This document shows positions 1 to 13,346 of a stretch of 64,000 bases of DNA, in pieces. The position numbers and the translations under genes are program-made. The DNA is from Amycolatopsis australiensis (GTDB lineage: Bacteria > Actinomycetota > Actinomycetes > Mycobacteriales > Pseudonocardiaceae). Numbering within the stretch: position 1 is the stretch's first letter; each line of letters begins with the position of its first letter. The DNA lies in assembly GCF_900119165.1 (NCBI RefSeq), contig NZ_FPJG01000006.1:372001-436000 (forward strand). Direction: 5' to 3'. The notes below the pieces were generated by a model, which saw nothing but the letters and a program-made list of their open reading frames with translations, was not told the origin of the DNA and ran no database searches.

Positions 1-871
1 TGGCCACCGCCAGCACGCCGAGCCCCGCGTTGACCGTGACGCGCGGGCCCCACCGGTCGGCGATCCGGCCGGACAGCGGGGCCAGCGCGAACATGCCGAT
101 CAGGTGCGCGCCGAGGACCCAGCCGACGACGTCGAGCCCGTGCCCGTGGTTCTGCAGCTGCACCGGCGTCATGGTCATCACCGCGACCATCGTGAGCTGC
201 GCGGCGACCATCGCGACCAGCGGCCGCGCGATCGTGGCCGGCCGCACCGGACCGCGGGCGGCGATCGGCGCCCGCGGTGGCGGGACGTGCCGTGGCAGGA
301 ACGCCGCCGCCAGTGCCGCTCCCGCCGTGGCGAGCACGGCGACCGCGACCGGCCCGGACAGGGAGGGCCGGCCGAACCCGGCCGCGACGTCGGCCGCCGG
401 GGCCATCAAGGCCGGGCCCGCGAGCGCGCCGATGGTCCCGCCCCAGACGACGATCGAGAGCGCGCGGCCCCGCTGTTCGTCCGGGAAGAGGTCCGCGGCC
501 AGGTAGCGCGACAGCTGCGCGCCGCCGTTGCCGACGCCGACCAGCAGGATGCCCAGCAGGAGCGGCACCACCGACGTGGCCAGCGCGGCCGCGAATGCGA
601 TCAGCGCGCCGGCCAGCGCGACGCCGTACCCACTGGCCAGCACGCGACGGCGGCCGTGACGCGGCAGCAGCAGTCCCGCGCCGAGCGCCCCGGCCGCGGT
701 GCCGAGCACGCTCGCGACGCTCGGCAAACCGCTCCAGCCCGGGCCGCTGCCCGCCGCGACGATCAGCGTCGCCGCGGTGCTCAGGCCGACCGTGGCCGTG
801 TTGAGCAGCGCGACGCCGGCGAACAACGCCGCCATCGACCGGGTCCGGCCAGTCACCGTCAAAGTCCCCAT
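1..871 (-). CDS. MFS transporter, 3' end outside window
   Basis: Major facilitator superfamily permease; about 290 N-terminal residues are visible and the rest lies before base 1. The reading frame on the minus strand is a series of hydrophobic helices. A motif-A-like basic loop (GAGLLLPRHGRRR) follows the early helices and a second one (SGRIADRWGPR) lies in the other half, which is the usual MFS inverted-repeat layout. The start is taken as the ATG at 871, but it has no convincing Shine-Dalgarno and a start a few codons inside is possible. It is divergent from the Lrp/AsnC gene across about 95 bp, a common regulator/exporter arrangement, so it is probably controlled by that regulator. The substrate is unknown. 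Confidence 0.85.
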   Translation of the reverse strand, partial: MGTLTVTGRTRSMAALFAGVALLNTATVGLSTAATLIVAAGSGPGWSGLPSVASVLGTAAGALGAGLLLPRHGRRRVLASGYGVALAGALIAFAAALATSVVPLLLGILLVGVGNGGAQLSRYLAADLFPDEQRGRALSIVVWGGTIGALAGPALMAPAADVAAGFGRPSLSGPVAVAVLATAGAALAAAFLPRHVPPPRAPIAARGPVRPATIARPLVAMVAAQLTMVAVMTMTPVQLQNHGHGLDVVGWVLGAHLIGMFALAPLSGRIADRWGPRVTVNAGLGVLAVA

Positions 872-966
872 GACCAGCAACGTTAGGGAGTTCCGGCCGC
901 GCTTCGAAGGGACGGCGAACGGGATTTCGGTCGTCCGGGCCGCGCTTCGGCAGGAAGATGGGGCCC

Positions 967-1467
967 ATGACCTTTCGTTCGGAAAAGCCGCTGGACGACG
1001 TCGACTGGCGGCTGCTGGAGCTGTTGCAGGCCGACGGGCGGCTGTCGTTCAAGGAGCTCGGCCGCCGGATCAGCCTGTCGGCACCGGCGGTGGCCGAGCG
1101 CGTGCGGCGGCTGGAGGAGACCGGCGTGATCACGGGCTACCGCGCGCAGGTCGACGCGCGGCGGGCGGGCCAGCCGCTGCAGGCGTTCGTCGAGATGCGG
1201 TGCGCGTTGAGCAGCTGCCTGCTGAAGACGTCGAAGTCGGCGGACTACCCGGAGGTGGTGGAGATCCACCGCCTCAGCGGCGACCACTGCACGATGCTGA
1301 AGATCCGGGCGGCGTCGCTCGAGCACTTCGAGGGGCTGCTGGAACGGCTGGGGAAGCACGGCGAGCTGCGGTCGTCGGTGGTGCTGTCGACGCAGTACGA
1401 AGGACGGCCGGTCCAGCCGCCGCCGGACGACTTCCTCCGCGCGACGAAACCCGACGGCTGGTCGTGA
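967..1467 (+). CDS. Lrp/AsnC family transcriptional regulator
   Basis: A 166-residue protein of normal length for the family. The N-terminal winged helix-turn-helix lies around residues 8-60 (LDDVDWRLLELLQADGRLSF, then KELGRRISLSAPAVAERVRR). A RAM-type ligand-binding/oligomerisation domain follows around residues 70-145 (RLSGDHCTMLKIRAASLEHF). An upstream ATG at 958 is in frame, but the AGGA ribosome-binding site at 952-955 abuts it and suits the ATG at 967. Such proteins sense amino acids or small metabolites and often regulate a divergent exporter; here the neighbour is the MFS gene at 1-871. That regulatory link is inferred from position only. Confidence 0.93.
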   Translation: MTFRSEKPLDDVDWRLLELLQADGRLSFKELGRRISLSAPAVAERVRRLEETGVITGYRAQVDARRAGQPLQAFVEMRCALSSCLLKTSKSADYPEVVEIHRLSGDHCTMLKIRAASLEHFEGLLERLGKHGELRSSVVLSTQYEGRPVQPPPDDFLRATKPDGWS

Positions 1468-1515
1468 CCCGGAAGGCGGCTGCGTCCCCGGTTCCCGGCT
1501 GATAGACGAGAAGGT

Positions 1516-2307
1516 ATGCCGATCTTCTCCCGCCGGGTGCGCGGCTGGGCCGTCACCCTCGCCGCGCTGGCCGGCCTGGCCGTCCCCGGCACCGCCGAGG
1601 CCACGCCGGCCGCGTCCCGTGCCTTCGTCGCCCTCTCCGACGTCGCGCCGTCGATCCTGCAGGACATCCGGTACGCCACCGACCACAACTTCGTCGGCCG
1701 GCGCATCGACGGGTACCTCGAGCCCACCTGCCTCCTGACCCGGCAGGCCGCCGAAGGGCTGCGGAAGGCGCAGGCGCGGCTGCTCAGGCAGGGCTACACG
1801 CTCAAGGTGTACGACTGCTACCGCCCGCAGCGGGCCGTCGACCACTTCGTGCGGTGGGCGAAGGACCTCGCGGACGAAAAGATGAAGGCGGAGTTCTACC
1901 CGGACGTCGCCAAGGACCGCCTCTTCGCCGACGGGTACATCGCCGCGAAGTCGGGACACAGCCGGGGCAGCACGATGGACCTGACGCTCGTGGCGCTCCC
2001 GCCGCGGTTCCAGCGGCCCTACCTCCCCGGCGAGCCGCTGAAGCCGTGCTACGCGCCGCAGCACCAGCGGTTCCCCGACAACATGGTCGACATGGGCACC
2101 GGCTTCGACTGCTTCGACCCGCTGGCCCACACCGACAACCCGGCGATCACCGGCGTGGCCCAACGGAACCGGCAGCTGCTGAAGAACACCATGACGGCGG
2201 CGGGCTTCCACAACCTGCCGGAGGAGTGGTGGCACTACACGCTGGACGCCGAGCCGTTCCCGGACACGTACTTCGACTTCCCCGTGTCGCGCTGCAGCGT
2301 GCGCTGA
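1516..2307 (+). CDS. Secreted D-alanyl-D-alanine dipeptidase (VanX/M15D family)
   Basis: Zinc dipeptidase that would hydrolyse free D-Ala-D-Ala outside the membrane. The 263-residue protein begins with a basic segment and a hydrophobic stretch ending in an Ala-x-Ala site near residue 30, which is a Sec signal peptide. Family motifs are intact: GHSRGSTMDL supplies zinc ligands H148 and D155, DMGTGFD is present near residue 195, and EEWWH supplies catalytic E237 and zinc ligand H240. Cytoplasmic VanX gives vancomycin resistance, but exported homologues such as this one are more likely to recycle peptidoglycan precursors. No vanHA neighbours are seen, so a resistance role is not supported. Confidence 0.92.
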   Translation: MPIFSRRVRGWAVTLAALAGLAVPGTAEATPAASRAFVALSDVAPSILQDIRYATDHNFVGRRIDGYLEPTCLLTRQAAEGLRKAQARLLRQGYTLKVYDCYRPQRAVDHFVRWAKDLADEKMKAEFYPDVAKDRLFADGYIAAKSGHSRGSTMDLTLVALPPRFQRPYLPGEPLKPCYAPQHQRFPDNMVDMGTGFDCFDPLAHTDNPAITGVAQRNRQLLKNTMTAAGFHNLPEEWWHYTLDAEPFPDTYFDFPVSRCSVR

Positions 2308-2317
2308 ACCGCACCGG

Positions 2318-2330
2318 GTCCACAGTGGAC
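2318..2330. repeat. Palindrome GTCCANNNTGGAC, copy 1 (intergenic)
   Basis: GTCCACAGTGGAC lies between the convergent ends of the dipeptidase and surface-protein genes, and its flanks extend the symmetry to 2316-2332. It is one of four perfect matches to GTCCANNNTGGAC in the window (others at 21806, 56053 and 57680). It may work as a short bidirectional hairpin here. Confidence 0.6.
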
Positions 2331-2350
2331 CCAGGGCGGTCCGGCGCAGG

Positions 2351-4120
2351 TCAGGCTTCCCGCCGGCGGCGACGGGAGCCGAGCACCAGGACGCCGCCCA
2401 GGAACAGGGCGGTCAGCGCGAGCGCGCCGAGCCCGAGCGCCTCGACGCCGGTGCTCGCCAGGCCGCTGCCGCTGCTTTGCCCGCCACCGGTGCCACCCGT
2501 GCCACCCGTCCCGCCGGGTGCACCGGACACCGGGGCCGGCGTGGTGGCGGTGCAGTCCGCCGGGTTGACCGGCACTGCCGGCAGCGGCGCGTCGCCTTCC
2601 TCGGCGAGGATCCGGTACGGGTAGTGGTTCTCCGGCGGACCGTAGACGTTGATCCACATCGGGTTCTCGTACTTGACCTTCCAGCCCGCCGGCGGCAGGA
2701 AGTACAGGTGGAAGTCCGGCCCCGGCGCCACGTCCAGGAACTCGAAGTGCCCCTTCGCGTCGGTCGTCCGCTCTGCGACAACCGGGCAGTGCTGGTCGGC
2801 GACGAGGACGACCTTGACCCCGGCGAGGCCGTCCTTCACCTGGCCCTGGTTGTCGAACGTGCCGACATTGCCCTCGACGACGGCCTTGGCACCCGGCACC
2901 GCCGCGCGCGCATCGGCTTGCGCGTGGTGCTCGATGTCGACTTCGCGGTACCCGAAGTCGCAGGAAGCCACGACGATGCCGCGGTTTAAGGCGGCCTCGG
3001 GCACCGTCTCGGCCACGTCGAAGGTGCGGGTCTCCCCGGCCGGGATCGTCACGCCGTCCGCGCCGAGGTCGCCCCAGCCCGGGCCGCGTCCACTCAGGAT
3101 GTGGCCGTCGCCGATGCGGTTGCACCCGGCCACGATGCCGGTGAGCGGGATCGAGCCGGAGTTGGACAGCGTCACGGTGACGTGCGCGGTGTCACCGACC
3201 CGGTAGCTGTCCTGGGTGAAGGCCATCGACGCCTTCAGTGCGCCGTTCAGCGGCGGCACACCGCGAACGTCCAGTTCCGTGTGCTCGCCGATCCGAACGG
3301 TGTGCCACGGGAACAGCCAGCCGTCGACGACCTCGCCGCCGAGGTAGTAGTCCGCGCCCGGGACGTCGAAGGTGATCTTCCCGCCGGGACCGCTCGTGGC
3401 GGTGAGCGTCCGGTTGCCGTTGACGTACCGCAGGGTGAGCTTGGTGCCGGCCAGTTCCTCGCCGGGGTCGAGCTTGCCGTTGCCGTTCTTGTCGCCGTAG
3501 ACGAGGCCTTCGGCGTGGCCGGGAGCGGGCGTGACCTTCGCGCTCGCGGAGAACTGGCCCACGCCGAAGTGAGTCGCGTCGAACACGACGCCCCGCAGGA
3601 CGGTGGCGGTCTGGTCGACTTCGCGGATCTTCCCGGTGCCGTGGAGCACGAACGACTTGCCGGGCTCGAGGTCGAGACCGGGATCGTTCCTGAGCGGACC
3701 CCAGCCGCCCACGTCCCAGGGAACGACCAGATCGGTCGGCTCACCGATGTCCTGGGAAACCAACAGGCCCTTGGCGGTGGTCGAGCCGATGTTCTTCACC
3801 GTGAAGGTGAAGTGGACGTCCTCATCGGTCTGGTAGGTGTCCTTGTCGAGGGACGCCGATACTTCGACTCGAGCGCGCTGCGGAGGCTCGTCCTGCGGTT
3901 GCGCCGCCGGCTTGTTCTCCGCTGCGCTCGAACTCGGCACGGCGGACGTCGGCGCAGTGGAGCCGGCCGGCGGCCCCGCCGCGTCCGATGTGGACGGCGC
4001 GGTGGAGGCCGGCTCCTCCTCCGCCCTGGCCGGTACGGCGAACACGCTGGTCAGCACGGCCGCGGCCGTGAGCGTCGTCAAACCGCGCGCAAGCATTCTC
4101 GCGACCTTGGATATGTTCAC
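2351..4120 (-). CDS. Cell-wall-anchored surface protein with LAxTG sortase signal
   Basis: A 589-residue exported protein. The N-terminus is a signal peptide ending in ARA near residue 33, followed by a Ser/Thr/Pro/Ala-rich low-complexity segment up to about residue 85. The body contains two CARDB/DUF11-like beta domains about 100 residues long and two SdrD-B-like segments (VYGDKNGNGKLDPGEELAGT and a region near residues 420-470). The tail is a classical sorting signal: LASTG at 554-558, a hydrophobic helix, then RRRRREA. LAxTG is the motif used by class E sortases of actinobacteria. No sortase gene is in the window. It is most likely a surface adhesin or structural protein; the ligand is unknown. 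Confidence 0.88.
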   Translation of the reverse strand: MNISKVARMLARGLTTLTAAAVLTSVFAVPARAEEEPASTAPSTSDAAGPPAGSTAPTSAVPSSSAAENKPAAQPQDEPPQRARVEVSASLDKDTYQTDEDVHFTFTVKNIGSTTAKGLLVSQDIGEPTDLVVPWDVGGWGPLRNDPGLDLEPGKSFVLHGTGKIREVDQTATVLRGVVFDATHFGVGQFSASAKVTPAPGHAEGLVYGDKNGNGKLDPGEELAGTKLTLRYVNGNRTLTATSGPGGKITFDVPGADYYLGGEVVDGWLFPWHTVRIGEHTELDVRGVPPLNGALKASMAFTQDSYRVGDTAHVTVTLSNSGSIPLTGIVAGCNRIGDGHILSGRGPGWGDLGADGVTIPAGETRTFDVAETVPEAALNRGIVVASCDFGYREVDIEHHAQADARAAVPGAKAVVEGNVGTFDNQGQVKDGLAGVKVVLVADQHCPVVAERTTDAKGHFEFLDVAPGPDFHLYFLPPAGWKVKYENPMWINVYGPPENHYPYRILAEEGDAPLPAVPVNPADCTATTPAPVSGAPGGTGGTGGTGGGQSSGSGLASTGVEALGLGALALTALFLGGVLVLGSRRRRREA

Positions 4121-4230
4121 GAACAGTCACCCCTGATCACCCGCTGAAACGCGCAAAGCCCCCGAACCGCGTGAACCGGGTAACTTTAGCGAGATCACGA
4201 ACGGGTTTGGGTGACGTTTGCGAAACGAGG

Positions 4231-4262
4231 AAGGCCCCCGCCGGAAATCCGGCGGGGGCCTT
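4231..4262 (-). terminator. rpoC intrinsic terminator
   Basis: Perfect 12-bp GC stem (arms 4233-4244 and 4249-4260, AAAT loop) 15 bp beyond the rpoC stop. On the minus strand it is followed by TTCCTCG. Confidence 0.88.
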
Positions 4263-4276
4263 CTCGTGGTTCAACC

Positions 4277-8188
<3,912 letters not shown>

Positions 8189-8237
8189 GTCTAAGTCCCC
8201 TTGGGGTTGTTTCGGCTAGAAGAGGGGGTCGGCGGGC

Positions 8238-8270
8238 GAGCTGGGCCCCGCGGGAGGTGGGGCCCAGCTC
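8238..8270 (-). other. Hairpin in the rpoB-rpoC spacer
   Basis: Perfect 12-bp inverted repeat (arms 8238-8249 and 8259-8270, 9-nt loop), 9 bases past the rpoB stop and about 50 bases before the rpoC start. It lacks a U-tract, so it may be a processing or partial attenuation element rather than a terminator. Confidence 0.6.
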
Positions 8271-8279
8271 AGCTCGCGA

Positions 8280-11200
8280 TCAGTGCACGACGTCGTCCAC
8301 CGAGGGCGACTCGTTGCGGGACAGGTTGATGCCGAGGTTCGCCGCGGCGCGCTCGAGGTCCTCGTCGTCGGAGTCGCGCATCTCGATCGCCGCGCCGTCG
8401 CTGGAGAGCACCTCGACGTTGAGGCACAGCGACTGGAGCTCCTTGAGGAGCACCTTGAACGACTCCGGGATGCCCGGCTCGGGGATGTTCTCCCCCTTGA
8501 CGATCGCCTCGTACACCTTGACGCGGCCGACCACGTCGTCCGACTTGATCGTCAGCAGCTCCTGCAGCGTGTAGGCGGCGCCGTACGCCTGCATCGCCCA
8601 GCACTCCATCTCACCGAAGCGCTGGCCACCGAACTGCGCCTTACCACCCAGCGGCTGCTGCGTGATCATCGAGTACGGGCCGGTGGAGCGGGCGTGGATC
8701 TTGTCGTCGACCAGGTGGTGCAGCTTCAGGATGTACATGTAGCCGACCGACACCGGGTACGGGTACGGCTCGCCGGAGCGGCCGTCGAACAGCGTGGCCT
8801 TGCCGTTCTCCTTGACCATGCGCTCGCCGTCGCGGTTCGGCTTGGTGCAGCCGAGCAGGCCGGTGAGCTCCTCCTCCTTCGCGCCGTCGAACACCGGGGT
8901 GGCGGTGTTCGTGCCCGGCGCGACGTCGTAGAGCTCCGGCGACAGGTTCTTCGCCCAGTCCGGGTTGCCCTCGATCGTCCAGCCCTGCGACGCCAGCCAG
9001 CCCAGGTGCAGCTCGAGGATCTGGCCGATGTTCATCCGGCGCGGCACACCGTGGGTGTTCAGGATGATGTCGACCGGGGTGCCGTCCTCCATGAACGGCA
9101 TGTCCTCGACCGGCAGGATCTTGCCGATGACACCCTTGTTCCCGTGCCGGCCGGCGAGCTTGTCGCCCGGCTGGATCTTGCGCTTCTGGGCCACGTACAC
9201 GCGGACCAGCTCGTTGACGCCCGGGGGCAGCTCGTCGTCGTCCTCGCGCGAGAACACGCGGATGCCGATGACCTTGCCGGTCTCGCCGTGCGGCACCTTC
9301 AGGGAGGTGTCGCGGACCTCGCGGGCCTTCTCGCCGAAGATCGCGCGGAGCAGGCGCTCCTCCGGGGTCAGCTCGGTCTCGCCCTTCGGCGTGACCTTGC
9401 CGACCAGGATGTCGCCGTCGCGGACCTCGGCACCGATGCGGATGATGCCCCGCTCGTCGAGGTCGGCGAGCACCTCCTCGGAGACGTTCGGGATGTCCCG
9501 GGTGATCTCCTCGGCGCCCAGCTTCGTGTCGCGGGCGTCGATCTCGTGCTCCTCGATGTGGATCGACGTCAGCACGTCGTCCTGCACCAGGCGCTCGGAG
9601 AGGATGATCGCGTCCTCGTAGTTGTGGCCCTCCCACGGCATGACCGCGACGAGCAGGTTCTTGCCGAGCGCCATCTCACCGTTCTCGGTGGACGGGCCGT
9701 CGGCGATGACCTGACCCTGCTCGACCCGGTCGCCCTCGTTCACGATCGGGCGGTGGTTGAAGCAGGTCCCGTGGTTGGAGCGGCGGAACTTGTACAGCCC
9801 GTAGCTCTTCCGGGTGCCGTCGTCGTGCATGATCGTGATCAGGTCGGCCGAGAGCTCCTCGACGACACCGGCCTGCTCGGCGACGAGCACGTCACCGGCG
9901 TCGACCGCAGCGCGCAGCTCCACACCCGTGCCCACGTACGGGGCCTGGTTGCGCAGCAGCGGCACGGCCTGGCGCTGCATGTTCGCGCCCATCAGCGCGC
10001 GGTTCGCGTCGTCGTGCTCGAGGAACGGGATCATCGCGGTCGCGACCGAGACCATCTGCCGCGGCGAGACGTCCATGTAGTCGATTTCCATCGGGTCGAT
10101 CAGCTCGACCTCGCCACCCTTGCGGCGGCCCAGGACCTTCTCCTCGACGAAGTGGCCGTCTTCGGTCAGCGGCGCGTTGGCCTGCGCCTTGACGAAGCGG
10201 TCCTCCTCGTCCGCGGTGAGGTAGTCGACCTGGTCGGTGACCTGGCCGTCGACGACCTTGCGGTACGGCGTCTCGATGAAGCCGAACGGGTTGACCCGCG
10301 CGTACGAGCAGAGCGAGCCGATCAGGCCGATGTTCGGGCCTTCCGGCGTCTCGATCGGGCACATCCGGCCGTAGTGCGACGGGTGGACGTCCCGGACCTC
10401 CATGCCGGCGCGCTCACGGGACAGACCGCCGGGGCCCAGCGCCGAGAGGCGGCGCTTGTGGGTCAGGCCCGACAGCGGGTTGTTCTGGTCCATGAACTGC
10501 GACAGCTGCGAGGTGCCGAAGAACTCCTTGATCGCCGCGCCGATCGGGCGGATGTTGATCAGGGTCTGCGGCGTGATCGCCTCGACGTCCTGCGTGGTCA
10601 TGCGCTCGCGCACGACGCGCTCGGTGCGGGAGAGGCCGACCCGGATCTGGTTCTGGATCAGCTCGCCGACCGTGCGCAGGCGCCGGTTGCCGAAGTGGTC
10701 GATGTCGTCGGTCTCGACCGGGATCTCGGTGCCGTTCGCCGCGGTCATCTTGTCCTCGCCGGCGTGCAGCCGGACCAGGTACTCGATGGTGGTGACGATG
10801 TCCTCTTCGGTCAGCGTCCCGGTGTCGTACGGCGTCTCGAGGCCCAGCTTCTTGTTGACCTTGTACCGGCCGACCTTGGCCAGGTCGTAGCGCTTCGCCT
10901 TGAAGAACAGGTTCTCCAGCAGGGTCTGCGCGCTCTCCTTCGTCGGCGGCTCGCCCGGGCGCAGCTTGCGGTAGATGTCGAGCAGCGCCTCGTCGGTGCC
11001 CGCGGTGTGGTCCTTCTCGAGGGTGGCCAGCAGCGTCTCCGAGAAGGAGAAGCGCTCGCGGATCGCCTCGGTGGTCCAGCCGAGCGCCTTCAGCAGCACG
11101 GTGACCGGCTGGCGGCGCTTGCGGTCGATGCGGACGCCGACGGTGTCGCGCTTGTCGACGTCGAACTCGAGCCACGCGCCGCGGCTCGGGATCACGCGGA

Positions 11201-11792
11201 CGCTGTAGACGTCCTTGTCGGTCGTCTTGTCGACGTCCTTCGAGTAGTAGACGCCCGGCGAGCGGACCAGCTGGGACACGACGACACGCTCGGTGCCGTT
11301 GATGATGAAGGTGCCCTTGTCGGTCATCACCGGGAAGTCACCGAGGAAGACCGTCTGGCTCTTGATCTCACCCGTGTTGTTGTTGACGAACTCCGCCGTC
11401 ACGAACAGCGGGGCGGCGTAGGTCATGTCCTTGTCCTTGCACTCCTCGATCGAGGCCTTGACCTCGTCGAAGCGCGGAGCGGAGAAGGACAGGGACATCG
11501 AGCCGGAGAAGTCCTCGATCGGGGAGATCTCGTTCAGGACCTCTTCGAGGCCGCCGACCGGGTTCTCTTCTCCTTCTTCGACACGGCGTTCGAACCACGC
11601 TTCGTCCCCGGTGAACCACTGGAACGACTGGATCTGGACGTCGAGCAGGTTGGGGGTGCTGAGGGGTTCGCGAATCTTTGCGAAGGAAACCCGCTTGGGC
11701 GCGCCGGGGATTCCCGAGGCGTGCGCTGACTCCGAGCGAGATTCAGCCGAGGTGGTCGCAGCAGTGGCCTGGTTCGCGGGAGAGACTGCCAA
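8280..11792 (-). CDS. rpoB: RNA polymerase beta subunit
   Basis: Beta subunit of 1170 residues. The start is taken as the TTG at 11792 because GGAAGGA sits 6 bases upstream; Mycobacterium tuberculosis rpoB also uses TTG and has nearly the same length. The open frame extends 22 codons further upstream but those residues are unlike the family. The rifampicin pocket keeps the sensitive-type residues D435, H445 and S450, at the same numbers as in M. tuberculosis ([21 protein letters not shown]). The C-terminal switch and anchor regions are intact. The gene has its own promoter immediately upstream and is followed by rpoC. Confidence 0.99.
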   Translation of the reverse strand: MAVSPANQATAATTSAESRSESAHASGIPGAPKRVSFAKIREPLSTPNLLDVQIQSFQWFTGDEAWFERRVEEGEENPVGGLEEVLNEISPIEDFSGSMSLSFSAPRFDEVKASIEECKDKDMTYAAPLFVTAEFVNNNTGEIKSQTVFLGDFPVMTDKGTFIINGTERVVVSQLVRSPGVYYSKDVDKTTDKDVYSVRVIPSRGAWLEFDVDKRDTVGVRIDRKRRQPVTVLLKALGWTTEAIRERFSFSETLLATLEKDHTAGTDEALLDIYRKLRPGEPPTKESAQTLLENLFFKAKRYDLAKVGRYKVNKKLGLETPYDTGTLTEEDIVTTIEYLVRLHAGEDKMTAANGTEIPVETDDIDHFGNRRLRTVGELIQNQIRVGLSRTERVVRERMTTQDVEAITPQTLINIRPIGAAIKEFFGTSQLSQFMDQNNPLSGLTHKRRLSALGPGGLSRERAGMEVRDVHPSHYGRMCPIETPEGPNIGLIGSLCSYARVNPFGFIETPYRKVVDGQVTDQVDYLTADEEDRFVKAQANAPLTEDGHFVEEKVLGRRKGGEVELIDPMEIDYMDVSPRQMVSVATAMIPFLEHDDANRALMGANMQRQAVPLLRNQAPYVGTGVELRAAVDAGDVLVAEQAGVVEELSADLITIMHDDGTRKSYGLYKFRRSNHGTCFNHRPIVNEGDRVEQGQVIADGPSTENGEMALGKNLLVAVMPWEGHNYEDAIILSERLVQDDVLTSIHIEEHEIDARDTKLGAEEITRDIPNVSEEVLADLDERGIIRIGAEVRDGDILVGKVTPKGETELTPEERLLRAIFGEKAREVRDTSLKVPHGETGKVIGIRVFSREDDDELPPGVNELVRVYVAQKRKIQPGDKLAGRHGNKGVIGKILPVEDMPFMEDGTPVDIILNTHGVPRRMNIGQILELHLGWLASQGWTIEGNPDWAKNLSPELYDVAPGTNTATPVFDGAKEEELTGLLGCTKPNRDGERMVKENGKATLFDGRSGEPYPYPVSVGYMYILKLHHLVDDKIHARSTGPYSMITQQPLGGKAQFGGQRFGEMECWAMQAYGAAYTLQELLTIKSDDVVGRVKVYEAIVKGENIPEPGIPESFKVLLKELQSLCLNVEVLSSDGAAIEMRDSDDEDLERAAANLGINLSRNESPSVDDVVH

Positions 11793-12372
11793 GATGCGTC
11801 CTTCCGGGGACAATGAGCGGTGACGGCCGCCATAGCAACAGCTATCAGCGACTGTCAAGGGTGCCGTGTGCCCACTATCCTAACTACCGGCTCCGGGCAG
11901 CCTGAAAGAGGGCAGCGCAAAGAGGCAGTCTAGCCCGAACGGCGCGGTCTGTCCAGGGGGCGCTCCCGATGGGGCCCAGCCTGCCTCGCGACGTCTTCAG
12001 GTATGCCTCCAGGCGAACCGGTTGTCCCTCCCGCAAGGGCCGCCGGTTTCGCCGTCGGGAGTAAGCGTGAACCCAGCGGGCCCGAGAGTCAAGATGCCAC
12101 ACGGGGGTCCCGCCGGTTGGCGCAGCGTGGAAGAGGGTCAGCGGAGCGTGAGCGGCCGAATATCTTGGCAGTTACCCGCCGGTAGCGCCACTAATAGGGG
12201 CTCCACCTGCGGGTTTCCCCCCTGACCGGCTGTGGCGGGGACCACGGGCCCCACCCTGTTTTTTCTGCTTCGTGAAGCCGCGCGGACGGTGCGCCGACGG
12301 CCCGGTGCGGCCGCCGGCACAGGCCGCTACCGTGCACGGAGGGAGATCATTCGTGGTCGAGGGGTAACCGAA
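11793..12372. other. Divergent intergenic region between rpoB and the T7SS-like island
   Basis: About 580 bp with no convincing gene; the short open frames here lack ribosome-binding sites and any recognisable motif. Near the left end is the rpoB promoter. Near the right end, at 12232-12264 on the plus strand, an imperfect GTGG/CCAC stem is followed by TGTTTTTT, the clearest T-run in the area; it could be an attenuator ahead of the island. A possible plus-strand -10 (TAATAG near 12192) has a TTGGCA about 21 bp upstream, a spacing too long to trust. Confidence 0.6.
11829..11858 (-). promoter_or_regulatory. rpoB promoter
   Basis: Minus-strand TTGACA (11858-11853) and TATGGC (11834-11829) with an 18-bp spacer. 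This predicts a transcript start near 11822 and a leader of about 30 bases to the rpoB TTG start. It is the best sigma-70-type match in the gap. Confidence 0.6.
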
Positions 12373-12753
12373 ATGTCCGATCTGTGCGATCTGGTCGAGC
12401 GCGTGCGCGCCGGCGGTGACGCGGGCGCCGCGATGGTCGAGGAATTCCGCCGCACCGCCGTGCTGGTCCCGCGGGACCGAGCCGGGCGGCTGGCCGCCGC
12501 CGACGCCGGCGGGATCCGCTGGGTCTTCGCCTTCACCGCACCCGCCGAGCTGGCCCGCTGGGCGCTGGCCCGCGGCGGCGACGGCGGCACCGGGCAGGAC
12601 TACGTCACGATCCTGGGCCGGCGGCTGCTCACCGTGGCCCCGGCGGCCGCGGGCAGGCCGGCCGGCGTCGCGCTCGACGTCGCCGGCGGGCGGCCGATGC
12701 TGCTGCCGCCGATGCGGGGCATCGTGCCCGACGACTTCGCCCTGGACGCCTGA
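12373..12753 (+). CDS. SseB-like protein associated with type VII secretion clusters
   Basis: A 126-residue protein resembling the SseB N-terminal domain. It shows a strand/helix pattern with VLVPRDRAG, GIRWVFAFTAPAELARWA and a C-terminal MLLPPMRGIVPDDFALD, which are the recurring segments of SseB-like proteins found beside ESX-type effectors in actinomycetes. The ATG at 12373 is chosen because GAGGGG lies 8 bases upstream; the frame is open further upstream but without a ribosome-binding site. Its stop overlaps the next start (TGATG), so it is translationally coupled to the island. The molecular role is unknown; an accessory or chaperone role is a guess from context. Confidence 0.7.
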   Translation: MSDLCDLVERVRAGGDAGAAMVEEFRRTAVLVPRDRAGRLAAADAGGIRWVFAFTAPAELARWALARGGDGGTGQDYVTILGRRLLTVAPAAAGRPAGVALDVAGGRPMLLPPMRGIVPDDFALDA

Positions 12754-13346
12754 TGGCCGGCGAAGGGTACGGCCTCGACCCGGCCGCGCTGCACGAGACC
12801 GCACAGGGCATCGACGAGGCGATCGGCGAGCTGAAGGCCATCGGGTTCGCCGAGGGCGCCGAGGCCGGGCGCGGGTTCTCGGAGCTGGAGCTGTCCGGGC
12901 TCGAGACGGGCCACGCGGGCCTCCAAGACGCCTTCGCGCAGTTCTGCGAGCGCTGGGAGTGGGGTGTGCGCACGCTGGTGCAGGACGGCAACCAGATCGC
13001 CGCCCGGCTCGGCCTCGCCGCCGGCCGCTACCACGACATGGAGCAGTACGCGGCCGGCCTGCTCAAGGACGTCGCCGCCGACCTCGGCGGCAACCCGCAC
13101 CAGAGTGACGAGCAGACCGAGCAGCAGTCCTGGCAGCAGCTGGCGGCCGGCGCGCGCCCGGACTACAGCGCGGACTCGTGGGACAAGGCCGGGCAGCAGA
13201 TGGCCGCGCAGTGGAAGGCGGAGGGCCGCGACCTCGCCGAGGGCCCGATGGGCCTGGGCAAGGCGGCCGCCGGGCTGGCCGGTGCGGGCGACGAATTCGC
13301 GCGCACCGAAGACCACGTGTTCGGCCCGGCCCCCGAGGAGCGCTGA
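12753..13346 (+). CDS. EspC/WXG100-like type VII secretion protein with YxxxE motif
   Basis: A 197-residue, mostly helical protein without signal peptide or membrane segment. The first 110 residues form a predicted helical hairpin like EspC/WXG proteins, with a Trp-rich turn (FCERWEWGVRTL) and, after the second helix, YHDME, which fits the YxxxD/E export signal of type VII substrates. The C-terminal half is Gln/Ala-rich and ends FGPAPEER. It overlaps both neighbours by single bases (TGATG), so it is made in step with the ADP-ribosyltransferase that follows. It is probably the co-secreted partner of that protein; this pairing is inferred from gene order and from the absence of an obvious YxxxD/E in the partner. 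Confidence 0.7.
   Translation: MAGEGYGLDPAALHETAQGIDEAIGELKAIGFAEGAEAGRGFSELELSGLETGHAGLQDAFAQFCERWEWGVRTLVQDGNQIAARLGLAAGRYHDMEQYAAGLLKDVAADLGGNPHQSDEQTEQQSWQQLAAGARPDYSADSWDKAGQQMAAQWKAEGRDLAEGPMGLGKAAAGLAGAGDEFARTEDHVFGPAPEER

Noticed and set aside
1516..2307. Vancomycin resistance gene vanX
   Set aside because: The enzyme is of the VanX family but has a signal peptide and no vanH/vanA neighbours, so a cell-wall recycling role is more likely.
8283..11729. Open frame of about 1150 codons on the plus strand opposite rpoB
   Set aside because: Same codon-bias artefact as opposite rpoC.
12003..12225. Short open frames in the rpoB upstream gap
   Set aside because: No ribosome-binding site, no recognisable motif, and they overlap one another in different frames.
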